From assembly GCA_015227615.1 (NCBI GenBank), contig JAALGZ010000009.1:124001-188000 (forward strand): a stretch of 64,000 nt of DNA, read 5' to 3'. Numbering within the stretch: position 1 is the first letter of the stretch; each line of letters opens with the position of its first letter. A program made the position numbers and the translations under genes. Origin of the DNA: Labyrinthula sp. Ha. Lineage: Eukaryota; Sar; Bigyra; Labyrinthulida; Labyrinthulaceae. Under the pieces are notes generated by a model that was not told the DNA's origin, made no database searches, and saw only the letters and a program-made list of their open reading frames with translations. This document shows, in pieces, positions 23,469 to 37,203 of the stretch.

Positions 23469-26400
23469 AACTTCTGTTTCCTTGTTGAAGTTTTTGCTAG
23501 AAAGATTCCTTCGTTGTTAAACGGTTATACGAGAAAGAAGTCTTAGCTCAATTGCTAGGGTAACTCAATATTCAGTTAATTACAGTAGATTCAGGATGAA
23601 TACGTCTTTACCAGATTTACCTTTTTTAGGCCACTTGATATGATTGGAGTATTTTATTTTTCAGAAAACAAATTGCTCCAAATAATAATAAAATAAATAT
23701 TCATATCAGCTATCATGAAATAAAAGCAGAATCTAATAAATTTGCATTTCATGAACGAGATGCACTATATAGTGAAGTACGAACAAGATAATTATGCAGC
23801 TGAAACAGATATATAGCACAGAGAACATATATTTTATAAGGAATTTTAAGTTTTAAGTTAAATCATGGATATTACCACTTGATGAAGACGGATGAAAGTC
23901 CTGCAAGCATTGTATTGTATAAAGCAACCAACTCTTATGCTAGTAGTAGAAATGTATAGCACCAAACGCCTTACATTATACAGTGACACTATATTTTGTA
24001 CACGTGAGGAAAATTATACAATCTATTCTGAATATCTATACTAGACCAAGATTGATAAAGATTCAAAAGATATTTGATCTCTGAAAGAAACACCTCTTAA
24101 GGTGCAAGAAGACGCTTACGAGGTTGAGATTTATGTAACATGCACAGAGCTTAAATTCTATAAACATGAAGTTCAAGTATGTACTAGAATAAAAATCTAA
24201 CTAGATTATATTGGATAATGCCTGAAAAGGCTTACGCTGTTTTGAAATAAGACCATTTTCTGCTGAACATGCTATTACCCAATATATTGAACTGAGACAT
24301 ATCAACAAGAAAAACTTACAATGGGAAAGGAACGTGTGAGATATAATGTTCACCATATGAACTAATAGCTTTAAGAAGCTAATATAAGGGGTTACTACCT
24401 AGAAAGTGAGAATTATCTTTAGATTCAATTATTTTGTAGGCTGCTTATGGGGTCCAATGAACAAAAAATACGCGCAGAAACAGATTCACACCTATTAGCT
24501 TCAAAACCAGTACTTCATCCTATCTATATTATTTAATAGAAATAGAAATTGAAGTAAAAGGGACAAAAAATAGAAGTCCATTGAATATGCAAAAGGTGTT
24601 TTGTACCTCTCAGTTTTTTTATAAGGTAGAAAACTAGGAAATGAATGCAAGCCCTGGAACTTAAGCGACAGCTCCGAATATGGGTTTAAGACATTCTTGA
24701 AAACGATCTAGAGTTATTATTTTGTGAACAAATTCAATCTTAAATTCCTTCCAAAATAATAGACGTATAACCCATAGATGATATGTTACCTTAGTTCTTT
24801 TCTTTAAAAACTAGAAAGATACTTGGAATATGCCTCTTGTTACCAATTTTGTGCTTTTAACTATTATAACCTTACACAGCGGTAGAGTAAATTACCCAGA
24901 TTCCACTTGAATCAGTCAAACCCCAATTATTCTTTTCTTCTAGTTTTTCCATTTTTTTGTTACAAAATAGTCAATGCAAAATGCTGCAATATGGATATGC
25001 ATACATCGGAGCAGTTGCTATCGAAGTTTATCTGAGTATATCTCTAATAATCAAGAGCACCTATGTGTCTTCTGGCATTTTTTAGATATAAGAAATTTTT
25101 ATTTCTTCAATAATTCTTATATCCTCTCATTAACATGGAATTTTTAAGCCCCAGCTTTTTTTAACATCCGTCCACTTCAACCTATGAACATCTCTATTGA
25201 AATAGAAAGATCATGCTCGAAAGTTTTAACTCTCTATAGGTTTTTCACGGTTACAGGAAATAGCGGGTCATCCTGAGAGTGCCATCTTGAAAATAAATGC
25301 ATCTTCTGGATATACTATGATCCTGCCCGATGCACAATAGCGCAAAGGAGCGACATGAAAGGTTCTATTTCAATCATATCTCATAGTTATTCTTCTGAGA
25401 AATTGTATCATACATTGTCTTATAGTGGAAATAAATTTATGGGATACTTCTTAGACCTCTTAATTACAAAGTAATTTGTGTTTTCTGAAGTATGGCTGTT
25501 AGCGAATACATGAGCAAGTTGCATCACCTCTGCCATGACAGCAGCAGTTTCTTTGAAAACATAAAAAAGTTGCAATAGTGTTTTCAATTCGTGCAGTAGA
25601 TTTGGAACTCTTCGTAAGGATTTGTGACTGATAACTGATTTTTGGACGCAAAGTAAAACACATTGCTCTATGCGAATTTTCCCTTGATCTATGATCCCAG
25701 AATGAAACATTTCAATTCGTGGACTCAATATGTGCGGGAAAAGAAGAATTCTTACCATGTTTCTTCAATCAAGGCATATGTCATTCTTCCTAGTATCTTA
25801 GCCCATCTTGCTGGTCTAGAATTTGAAAACTTGAAGCAAACTTTTAAGATAAACACACAGTGTGCTCCCTTTGGGAAAAGCCCCTATGCTTCCCTCCCCA
25901 AGGCTCCGGTATGAGATCTCTTAGTTAATATCCCGATGATTCCTTTCAAGGGCTCCGAGAATCTGTGCTAGACATTTAGCTACCTCAGAGGGCCTAATTC
26001 AAGTCCCTGAGCAGCTTTAAAATTAAAAGTGGACCATCTGTCGTATCAACTTGAGGTTAAGCAAATCCGCCATCTTTGACTATGCACAACGTTACCTCAT
26101 TATATGTTCTCATGGTTATATAGTTGATATTTATAGCTCCCAATAAATAATCCGTGATGATTGGGAGCATAGCAACAAAAAATATTTGGAAAAACCATGT
26201 TACGTGTCTATTTGCATAGGATCAAAGTCTAAATGTTTTGGGTTAATTCCAAATGGTAATCAAAAGGTACTCCCTTAAGCATTGAGTTCCCCTTTATCAA
26301 CTTCAAAACTCATCGCACGAAATTTTTTATTATCTTACTTTTTTTTTAATTAATATTTCAATATTACTGTTTTCTCATGTTTATCTCTTGGTTCATAGCT

Positions 26401-28499
26401 TTTTTTTCCCAGTTCCAACAGAAATTTGCTAAAAATATTGAAGATTTTGAGAAAATAAAGAATGCAAGACTTTAGTAGCAACATTAATTAAAGCGTCTAC
26501 ACTAAGAATATCAACAGATATGCTTTCTCCATTAAACTGAGAAGAAATGTTGTCTCGATCGGGTCTTTCTTAACGCGATAACTCTGGTATACAAGCTACG
26601 TTGTACGCAATTTTTTTATTTGAATTCAGTAATCCAACTAAACTTTAAAGCCGGGATTATCTGCTTGCATAAAATGTAAACCAAGTGAACTTTTTAACTT
26701 CTTCTTAAGACGAGATAGTATTTACCATTCTTGTTATGAAACGAAACCGCGAGATATTATGCTCTGTCCAAAATTGGCACTAAAAGTGCTATATATATAT
26801 AATGTTTTAAACCTCGAATCTGTTACAGATCCCCGATTTTAGAGGCACTAGCCTTTCCCTCGTCTTTTCTTACCTTTGTTGCTCAAAATTTTCCAGGTTA
26901 GAAGTTTTAAATGCATGTTTATATATTTCTTTTTTTTTGTATTTTGCTTGTTTGAAATCCTTTAGGGATACAAGACCCAGAACACACAAACCCCAATTAA
27001 AGCACATAACACGCAAAATATTGGACTAGAAGCAGTTCAGATAAGGAACTCATTCTCAGTGACGGAAATTTTCAGGGTTTGGGTTTTTTAGCGAGTTAGT
27101 GAGGTTTAGTGAATTACCTTTTCATTTCCATTGAACTACGGAAATCTTTTTGCGGGTGTATGCGTGAAATGAGGAACTAGTTGAATAAGTGATTAAGGAG
27201 TTTTATCAGTTCACATCCTAAGTAGTCACATTCTTGTTGAATCTGAATTTACTATTGGAAACATACAATGTTGTTTGAACTAATAGATAGAACATAAAAA
27301 ATTGTGCATCATTCTTCTTTCTATAAAACTCCAGTAACTAATATTTCCATTAGGAGGTGGTACTTATATCTCTCATCGCAAATAGGTCTATAATACTGCA
27401 TGAACTTCCGATAGTTTACAGGCAGAATTAAGATTCATATAATTGATGCATACTTTCCTCTTATCGCTCAGTTTGGGTGGTAAAAATGCTTCAGAATTAA
27501 CCAAGTTTTTAATCTATTACTTGAACACGAGTCACATGAGGTAAAATATTTCAATATGGAAAGAAATGACTAATATTCTATTCTTCATTCGCTTATCTTA
27601 CTAAGATGTACCCAGATAGCAGCCATGTACTCGATTTTACTAAAACTCCCTTTCTATCTATGGAATATTTGTTTTTTTCCCAAGATACATTTTTGAGAGA
27701 ATGAGAGTATTCGGGAGCTATCTATGCACAATACATTTATTTCTTGTCATTACAGGGTTGAATGGACAGGAAAATTGATTTTAATTTGATGAAAAATTTG
27801 ACTAGAACCGGTAGTTAAGTTATATAATAAAAAAAGAAGCCCACCTTAAGGATTCCTCATAAATTTTCTATGATTTTGATATAGTTTCCATTGATTTTAA
27901 AACGAGTCGAGGTGTCTCTATGGTATCAATGAGAATGGAGTAGTTGATAGACTTTAATATACGCGTAATCGCGACTGGTTACTATAATTTACCTCATAAA
28001 ATATTATTTCTTGCCCTGCAATGACATTCAAATATGATATTCTTTCAAAATCAACCCCCCCTTTTTTTTATTACTGAAACATAGCTTCCATAATGCATAT
28101 TTTCTGCAATTAGCTTAATTTTGGCAGTCAAAATATATTAGCGGCAAGGAGTTAGTACTTAATACAAACCCAAAGAGATATGCTGGGTCATAATGCTCCA
28201 AAAAAATTAGCAGCTTTTGAACTTGGTAATTGGTGTTTCTTTCAAACACCTTTTTGCCTATTTTTGGGATGTTCCTTTTCGGGCAAGTTTGTCAAAACCA
28301 GGTTTGAGCACCCTCCAATATAGCCAAGTTAAATTACCAAGGTTCTAAGCTCGTCCAAACTGGCGAAAAATAGAAACAGAACACCATAACAACATTTTTC
28401 ACCCGAAGCAAGAAAGGTAGTTAAACACACCTGTCTTAACGGAGCTAATGACCGGAGAGTGGACGAACGGCATATGACGTGCTAGTAAGTATAAACAAG
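23469..28499. other. 5-kb gene-free stretch
   Basis: No reading frame here looks like a protein. Two opposed frames near 25.4-25.9 kb (about 112 and 83 codons) overlap without recognisable motifs, and I take them as chance. A short TA repeat occurs near 26790. The left edge must contain the promoter of the glycosyltransferase-like gene. Confidence 0.5.
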
Positions 28500-31200
28500 A
28501 GCTATATACGGTCTCTATATATTCAAGTAGTTATGTTACACCAAAGTTTGGTGTTTTCAAGGAAAAACCAACAATTCTCTGTCTTGATGATACATGAACC
28601 TCATGCCAATGGGTATCAAACTCTGAATACAAGGTCCAGATACGTAATTTTATCAACGACGCGTAAAAGTGTACAAAACAGTGGACCACTCGACCGGAAA
28701 CTTTCTTATAATGTACAGGACGTCGAAAACAGTATCTATATAATCCTAAGGGTTGCACACAATAGAGATTGCAAGAAGAAAGACCATTTATAAGCATCTG
28801 CAATTCACACAGTGGACTTCATAGAGACCATACCAGCAGTTTTAAAAAGAACCTGACACTCTGGAGAATGGTGTCAATAAGAAGGATATAATTTTAGGAG
28901 ATGATTACAATGTGTAAATTAGTTGAGTTTCACTAAGGATCAAATGTGATTCGAGGTTTTCACCTAAAGAAAACAATAATGGAAGGATATTAAACATTTG
29001 GTTAAAACTTAAGATCTACTCTTTAGTTAACCGAAGACATGTCTCACGAAGAAGTCCTGTAGCAAAACTAAAAAAAATTTACTCAAGATAGAACATCAAG
29101 GAAATGTTGGATATTGACTTTTCTATCATAAACAACAAAAATTGTGTAACTGTTTATACTCTGGGGGGGGGGGGCATTTCCATCTGTATTTTAAATAAGA
29201 AAATTAATTAAAACTTCTCCAAGCCGAGATCAAACCGCTATTTTTGAACAAGATGCCAAAGAATTAATAATAGCTGTATGATCCATTCAAACTTCTCTCA
29301 GGCAAATTATTAGTACAGTATTTATATCAAAATATGTTTAAAGATATGCTAAAAAGTAAAGGGATGAAATGGATTATCAAAAACGGATGTAAATAGCTTT
29401 GAAACTGAGAGATAAAGCTGTGGCTGGGCATATAATTAATTTTATCAAGAAAATACAATCAAATGCAAACGAAAAACACAACGAGGTGAAATACACCGTG
29501 GATATCCGCAACTTTAGAATAGCCAAGCAAATATATGACTATCGCAAAGGTTTCTACCATAGTAAAAGCAAAAAACCATTTTTAATGTGCAGAAAGCATA
29601 GTCGCCCTTCCGGATGAACAAAGCAATACATATATCAATTTTGCTAAGTCTAGTAAGCCCAGCAGCCAAAAAAATCACCTGAATGATATATAGGATAGAC
29701 AAGAAACTAAAAATATCTCATTTAAGAAGTTAGAAATTTCAGCAATCTTAGAGCCAATGGGTAATACTCGTTAGCACTCAAAATAAACTTGGTTCGAGAA
29801 GAAAAGATGTATTACAACATGATGGTATATGAACTTTTCCCGGAAGAAAAGGTAGACGAAAAAAAATCTCACTGGATGAGATTGAAATGTCCATTAGAAT
29901 GCTAAAACAAATTGGTAAAGATTGCATCAATAAAAAGGTACTATAAATGTCGTCACTACTCCTTGAAACCCTTCTAATGAAACTTTGAATACCTTTTACA
30001 ATAAATATCCTGAAAAAGGCAATCAATAAGCAGCTCTAAATTTGAAAATTAACGACCTGTCTAAGAAAAAAGAAGACCGGATCTCAAGAAAAATCTACGA
30101 ATCCAGTGCACTCCTTAATATAGGGCTTAAGTTGGATACCACGATAAATTGTAATTACTTAGATTTTTAATAGCGATTTACCTTCATACCAAGCGGAATT
30201 CATGTCAATAAATAACTACAGTAATTAAATCAAAATCAAAAATAACATTACTACAAAAAGCTTAATTGAAATCACGAGATTGAAACTTCCTCATAACTAT
30301 TTCCAAAACCCATTCGATGCTACTAATACAAGCTTAACACAGTTATATCGAAATAATATCAGTCTTTGGTACACTTAGCAATATTATTCCTGCAGTTGAC
30401 AAGGACATTGGTGTAACACAGCAGAACGAGAAAAGTATCTGAAACAATGCACTGGAAATGATGTGTACTCATAGAAGACTCCCTTTCCACTGCTGTTTTT
30501 ATGGTGACTCTAAACTCCAAAAAAAAAGAATAAAGCACATCGGCAATATTGAAGTAACAGATCACATATTCCTCAACCTGTTTTTAGTTAATTTAGTTGT
30601 TCTTTGTGTAGATACTACCCAACTCGACCACTTCATTAAGCAGCTTCACAAGTTACACGCTATGTTATATCTAACAATAAATTCCAGTAAGACAAAAATT
30701 ATAAAACGTGCAAAGCACGTTCTTAATAGACCACATAACCGCCAAAAGTGTTATTAATATTGTAGCCAAATAGAGATACAGAAATATTTCACAAAATTAT
30801 TATTGAGATATTTTTCAATACTAACTTTAGATGGAACTTTTTGAATTAAACTATGGAACATATAGGAGATAGAAGTTTGGGTTTAAATGCCCCAGATTCA
30901 TAATTCAAAAATACTCAATTCAGCTGTTGAGCCCATAACTATGTTACACAAACTGTTTTACAAATGAGAGGTTTTGTACGTGAACAATTTCTCTAAATCT
31001 ATCTATATATGTAACTCTGGAATCCGTTCTGATCCTCTTGAACAAATGCGAAGTTAGAGTTAATAAATACCGAAACATCATATATTCTAACACGTTAACC
31101 AAATGAGTGAAGAAGACAACCTACAATGAAAACGATATTTGCTCCTAGAATGCATAAGCTAGGCAATAAATACCTAGGCATTGGCTTCTAAACAAAGGCG
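28500..31200 (+). mobile_element. Decayed non-LTR retrotransposon (LINE) with endonuclease and reverse-transcriptase remnants
   Basis: Fragments of a LINE open frame remain in order on the plus strand. An endonuclease remnant is seen at 28885-28911 (DIILGDDYN, matching the GDFN motif of AP-type LINE endonucleases). About 29865 onward shows the start of the reverse transcriptase (SLDEIEMSIRMLK). Near 30410 GVTQ recalls the GVRQG motif. At about 30530-30715 HIGNIEVTDH, LVNLVVLCVDTTQLDHFIKQ and LTINSSKTKI align with the region around the catalytic FADD box and its downstream TSKTK; the catalytic aspartates themselves are gone. Stops and frame changes are frequent throughout, so it is long dead. 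Limits are approximate; I could not identify target-site duplications or a poly(A) tail. Confidence 0.75.
29163..29174. repeat. Poly(G) tract of about 12
   Basis: A pure G homopolymer in a strongly A+T-rich setting inside the LINE relic. Such runs are unexpected by chance at this base composition. Length may be affected by sequencing error. Confidence 0.85.
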
Positions 31201-34200
31201 GGCTTTTTGTAAGAAGAATAAACAAGATATCAAACAATATGAAATCCCGGGAACAAAGATCTCAAAACAAGTGTCTAAATATTATTTTTTGTTTAAGCAA
31301 AGTCTTAAACAGAACTATAAACCGGAGAAAATCGCTTAAAAATATGCTACTTTCGGGAGGCAGAATTCGACAATGATGTAGAAAGAAATGATTCAAAGTA
31401 TATTTATTCCAGTGAAGTGTTTCAAAGACTTGCTATAGAAGGAGAAAAAATACCTATTACGTGTCATCCATATAGGGATATTCAAGTCGAAGAACTCCCC
31501 CAACAAGTACCTCTGAAAAGAAATTATACCGTACGAAACAAATGATCAAGGACACCCGTGCATCTGTGTTATCTAGAGCATTTAGAAAGATATCATGACG
31601 TAGTCGGAGCTATCAAAACCTGTGTAATATACATGCAGTTACTTCTTTATCTAAGCAAATGAATGGGGAAAACCTGAAACATCACAAAAGTATCTATGCA
31701 AGTTAAAGATCATGTACCTGACATAGTCAGGGCTCCTTTTACTCCGTAAGATATAGCTACATACAAAAATCCGCAACCTCTCGTAACCTCATCCACTACA
31801 ACAAAATAGACCTATAGCAAATTTACCCTGGACTCCCATACGCATTGGTCCCACCCAACTTATAACGTCTATTCACTAATCCTCTGATAGCTAGATATGA
31901 CATTACCTTGAACACAATATTTGAATATGACGTAAAATGTCTGCTTCACAAATTCTATTCGAATTTATCTAAAAAAGATTGAGAACTTACTTAGAGTATC
32001 ATCATACATCATGCTGCTTATTTCAACATCTTGTTTAGTTCATGATCAGAGACTTGGGCAATAGCACTATGTTGATGCGTTATGGATTAAGCAAGTTATT
32101 GAGTGAGCAAGATCAGATACTCTGGGCATTCGATAAATAAAATGAGAAGAGGATGATAATGTACAGGGTAGCTATTGAAAGCAAGAAATATAGATAACTT
32201 TCTAGCAGTCAGAGTTCTTATTAAATTCGGAAAGCATAAGAGAGACCTGCTTCATAGAAACTTAGTCCAATTGTCCCAATTAATTCTTAATGGCTAATAA
32301 ATATGTAAGATAAGGAGAGATGCAAAGGAAATCAATAAGACAGATGTACCTAGACGAATATTTAGAATTAAAAGGAGTTGCTTATACCTTTTTAATTGAG
32401 CTATCACTTTCCGTCGATTTTCTAGTTGATTTTAGGCATTAGTGAAGTACTAAAGTATTTATGTTCATGTTCATAGCAATATGAATGAGTTGTATAAGTA
32501 GGATACATCCTCAATTATTAGCCAGTGAAGCGAAATTAGAAAATATAGGTATTAATTTTGCTTTCTCAGTTAATTTAATTTATAGTCTTGTTTTATTTTT
32601 TCTTGATTCAAAATCCTGGAAATGTTTTGCTCTACTAAATCAAACCGATCATGTACTCAATCCTTCAAGTTTCACAAAATAGCACGTGTTTTGAGAAATT
32701 ATAAGTAGTCTGACATTATAGGCTCTAAGAACCTCTAAAACTAAAGTATAGGTTAAACCATTGTTTGCATTAACGATTGTAAAAACCCTGGTTCTTTTCT
32801 CGTGCTCATAGTACTATATCTTGATTCAATAAGTTGTGTTTTATTACAGTAGTCAATGTGCAATCTTATTGTGCTTTAAATACGATTAAAACAATATAAG
32901 TGACATCTACCAACTTTCAATTTTCATTGGGTTACAGGGTTCTACTAAATTTATCTACCTGGTTATCTTTTTACTCTGTGATTCTTAAATACAGTCATTT
33001 TGGATAAAATTAATTATGGAGTATCCAAACTTGGACACAATAACATATGTCACAATTTGGTTCTGAAATACATACCTTGGAGTTACTTTGCGGTAGTATT
33101 TTGACTATTTTCTGTTAATCTTCTACATATTGATGTGCTTACATAAATTAAATGACAACTGTCTTCTTCAAACTCATCAAAATATTTAAACCTTATACTT
33201 TTTATAGCTATATGTTGAACCTTGGGAAAGTATGGTGAAGTGTTTAGACATTGTTATAATTTAAACTCTAAAGATATGCCCAATATGATGGATAAATTTT
33301 TGGGTATAACATCAGCATCTTATCTTCTAATCTATTGAAAGAGGTTATTTCCGGAAATTCTTTATAAAATGTAGGTAGCCACAAATTACTGCATTGATTC
33401 ACGCATACTTTCTAGCCAGTGATAGAATTGCTATGTAAGAGAAGAGGCCAATTTTTCATTGTTACAGTCTTTGTTTGTGCAATTTTCTCACTTGGGAGCT
33501 CACTTCTTTGAACAATTTGATTCTGGTGGAAAAAATTTAGCTAGGATGCATAATTAAAAGACATAATAGCATTCATGGTTATAACAAAGGCCAAGCATGT
33601 ACTGAGAACCCCCCGTCATAATTTAATCTGTTACTGGAACTTGGTGTACAATACAGTTTTTTGTAAAACTCATTTATACTATCATTTATCCATAATAAGT
33701 TTCCGAGGATCTAATGCCGCCTAGTGTTGCGACACCAATGTTGGTTAATGGGTAGATCGTTTTGTATATACTATTACCAACCGGGCAGTTCTAGCTTTGC
33801 GTAACAGCGAAATAAGTATCTAAATTGGAAATTTTATACCTTAACTTCATATTCTTTATCTGTTATGCAAACTATTCCAGAGATTAAATTACATAAATCC
33901 TTGATTTGACAATGAAAAGTTAATTTTAGGAAAAATTATTTTCAGAACGTAAATCCGTGAACAAAAAGAATTTGATTTTGGCAAGTTACATGGTATTAAT
34001 TATATTAGTATTTATTTACTAAATACAATCTAGAACTGTTTGCTACTTTGTATCCTTTCTATTACTGTTTCATATACACTAATCAACAGCAATAGAGTTT
34101 ATGGCTTAAATGAGTTCGGTTTCGATGGATTACTATACATTAACCGGCAGCAGGCTACTTAGGATCTTGTTGCTATATTGTGGGTCTGTTTCGCAGGTGA

Positions 34201-37200
34201 GTCTTTTGTTCGTGGTTATTTTGGTACGCATGTTCAAAGATAATACTTATCAATAATGCACAGTTCCGATTCTGACTCCGATTATCAACAGCTAGCATAA
34301 ATTAATCAGAATCATTGAGGAATGATCAACAAATATCTTTGAGAAAATCGTGAATAAGCGAAATTAACATACCAAGCTGTATTGCTATCAATTGGTTACT
34401 TTTCTTGAAATTATGGATTCTTGTACGAGATGGTAGTATAGAAAGCATTAGCAGTATCAAAACATTATAAAGTTATCAGGCGTAGATTCTGATATGGAAA
34501 TCTGATACACTTTGTACCCAAATTGAGATATCTGATGTTAGTTTGTTAACATATTTGCTATTCTTTTGTTTCAAGGAAGATTCAGACAGATTCACTGTTA
34601 CATGGTACTTGTGACTAATTGTGTTTCTATCAATATTTATAATGTTAGCTATGTTACCTTTACTCTTTTCGCAAGAAAATACATGTTTCGCTTCTGAAAT
34701 TATTCTTATTTAGCTGGATGAATAATTTATTTTTCATCCAGTTAAAGGGAAATGAGCCATCTTCCTGTTTAACGGTCATATTGCAGCACTTTGGCTTCAT
34801 AGTTTAATAAAAACTTCAAAATAGATGTTTCTTCATCCTTTTATCTTACCTAATCTTCATCTAACTTTAAAGACAATGGTTGTGCGGGAGATATAGTCAT
34901 AATCGCTTTTATATGAATATATTCAAATAAGGTTCTACTACCAAGATAATGTTGAAACCGACATAGTGCCTAATGCTAAACAACCAAGGTATTTATTGAG
35001 CATAAGTTCAGAATTGTCTCTGACTGTAACCTTATCCAAACCCTAAGCCAAATTTCTGGTATCTGAGAGTTATCCAAATATCAAAAAGATGCCTTGAGTT
35101 ACAACTGAAAAATTTAGATAATACCATTCAGAAATGGGCAATATGGCCAATCTATAGAATTCATTAGTTACTAAGACTCACTTGTATACGAGTTCTGGCT
35201 TATTGCAAATCACGAGTGAGTTAGGGATCAATCTTTAGTTTTTGAACTTATTCGTTTTCCGAAGTTTTCAACTCCCAAACATAGTTGACAGAGGTACATT
35301 GGGCTACATACAGAATGGATCATAAGATCTCTTAAATACTGTTGGAGATATCATCACAAAAATAATTGAAAAATATTCAGAATACTGCGCTAATTGTTTG
35401 AGAGTTATTAAATAATGAATTTTTTAAAGTTTTGTTTTTTTTTTGTGCTCACCCATTCAGGTTATTTATTTTTACATATTAAACTTTAATATCTATTTTA
35501 TTCTCCCTTTATCATGGTTTTATGTTTCACGAACGGCTAGCTTTATTCCAGTTGCAGTTCATAAGCTTTGAACGTTTCCAGTACTCTTTTTTAGCATCAT
35601 CTAGGCAACTTGAATAAGATGATTATTTGTGAAACTTTAAGTGTAGCTCCATGCGTGCCCAATATCCATGGATCACGTAGGAATGAGATACATAATATGG
35701 TTTCTTTAAGATTCTTCCCATAATTCTTGAGTTCTCTGATCTGATAGCATAGATACTAGGTACCACTAGAAAGTTATTATAACATTGAAAACATACTACT
35801 TTATTTGTTATAACTAAAGAAAATCCAAAGTTACCATTCTGAAGTATTAAAGCTCGAAAAAACATACAAATCCAAAAAATCTTTACTGAAACACTTAAAT
35901 ACCGAAGTTTATCTTCCAAAGAATGCTCTTGTGCACATTTTTCTAGCTATATATATACCAGTATATGTATTCTGCCTATTATAGAGACATGGTTCCTTTT
36001 AGAATGTTAGACTGTTTTCATCTGAATCCTTCACAGTATCCAGTAATTTGCATAATGTCTAACACTACACCCAAATGTACTTCAAAGATGCAGTATATAT
36101 TTTAGTTTTTTAAATTTTTTTCTAAATTCTCGGTTAGTATAAACTCATTAAGACATTGAATCAACTCAGAGCAATAGTAATATAAATCACCCACACTTGC
36201 AGAACAGAAGGTTTGAAGTCGCTTCTAATTAAAGTCTGGGCCCTTGATCAACAGTTACATGTAAACTTTCGAGTAAAAATGAGTAATGGGTATTGAAACT
36301 ATGAAGGACTATTAAATTTTAATGCTTATGAAGCAGTAGCTTTTTTTTTATTTTATTGCACACCAAACCAAATGCGAGGCACGGAAGAAAACATGTGCAT
36401 GACTTCGGTATTCGACAAGCCTGTTTATTATAGTCTCAACATTTGCTGCTGTGTACATATCAATTCTAAGAGTCTATACTTCCGAAAAATATTACTGAGT
36501 ATTAAATCTCCTGCTATTTAAGCAGAATCACAAAGTTTATGGACATATGCTGGAAAAAAAAGAAAATATTAGGTTCATGACAATGTAGTTAAACCGCAAA
36601 ATTCGCAAAAGTAACTTTAAGCCAGCAATTTAATGGTTCAACCTAAATTTTGAATTGGAGTTTAGCTAATCATTGTGAATAGCAAAGAACTAAATGCGTT
36701 CCAGGTCGACTACATCTTACTGTCATTCCAACCTAGCTCTCTGAAACAGGGTTGTAGTTACTTGTTTACAGAGGGCTAGCAAGACCCTTGAAGTATTTAA
36801 AGGAGATATATTACAAGGCCTGTGTAAAGCTCTGTGGAGTGTTATACTTATGTCCTATGCATTCGACAAGGCTATTAAATTTGACATATTCCATTGTGCC
36901 TCATCTCTCTATATAATTCTTGATACTCACTAGGAATGTCCATTAGAATCTTAAGAACTCTCAAGGTTCTATATTTATTGTTGTTTGCTCTTGTTGAACT
37001 TAGTGCAAGGTTGTTTGGGAAATAAAAATTTTCTTTTTGTAGGATATATAGAAATTCTATAATCTTCATCCCATTACGTGAGTAGATTTTTTGTCACGAC
37101 AATACTTTTACGTTTCTAATTTTCAACGGACATAACAAATTTTCACCAAGTGCAACCACTTGTCAATAATATATCCGTTTGCATCAATCCAGACGCTGTA

Positions 37201-37203
37201 GAA
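31201..37203. other. 6-kb gene-free stretch
   Basis: No credible coding region. The first few hundred bases may be the tail of the LINE relic, since scattered K/N-rich fragments persist to about 32 kb, but nothing is alignable by eye. The longest open frame beyond that (35623-35919, minus) has no recognisable motif. The right edge contains the leader of the NYN RNase gene. Confidence 0.5.

Noticed and set aside
25420-25914. Two opposed frames of 112 and 83 codons
   Set aside because: They overlap on opposite strands, have no recognisable motif and show noncoding composition.
35623-35919. 98-codon minus-strand frame as a gene
   Set aside because: No motif, isolated in a desert, and its translation is rich in F, Y and C as expected from A+T-rich noise.
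37150-37203. Longer NYN protein from position 37150
   Set aside because: It begins with GTG, and the extra 18 residues add nothing conserved; ATG 37204 is adjacent to the catalytic strand.
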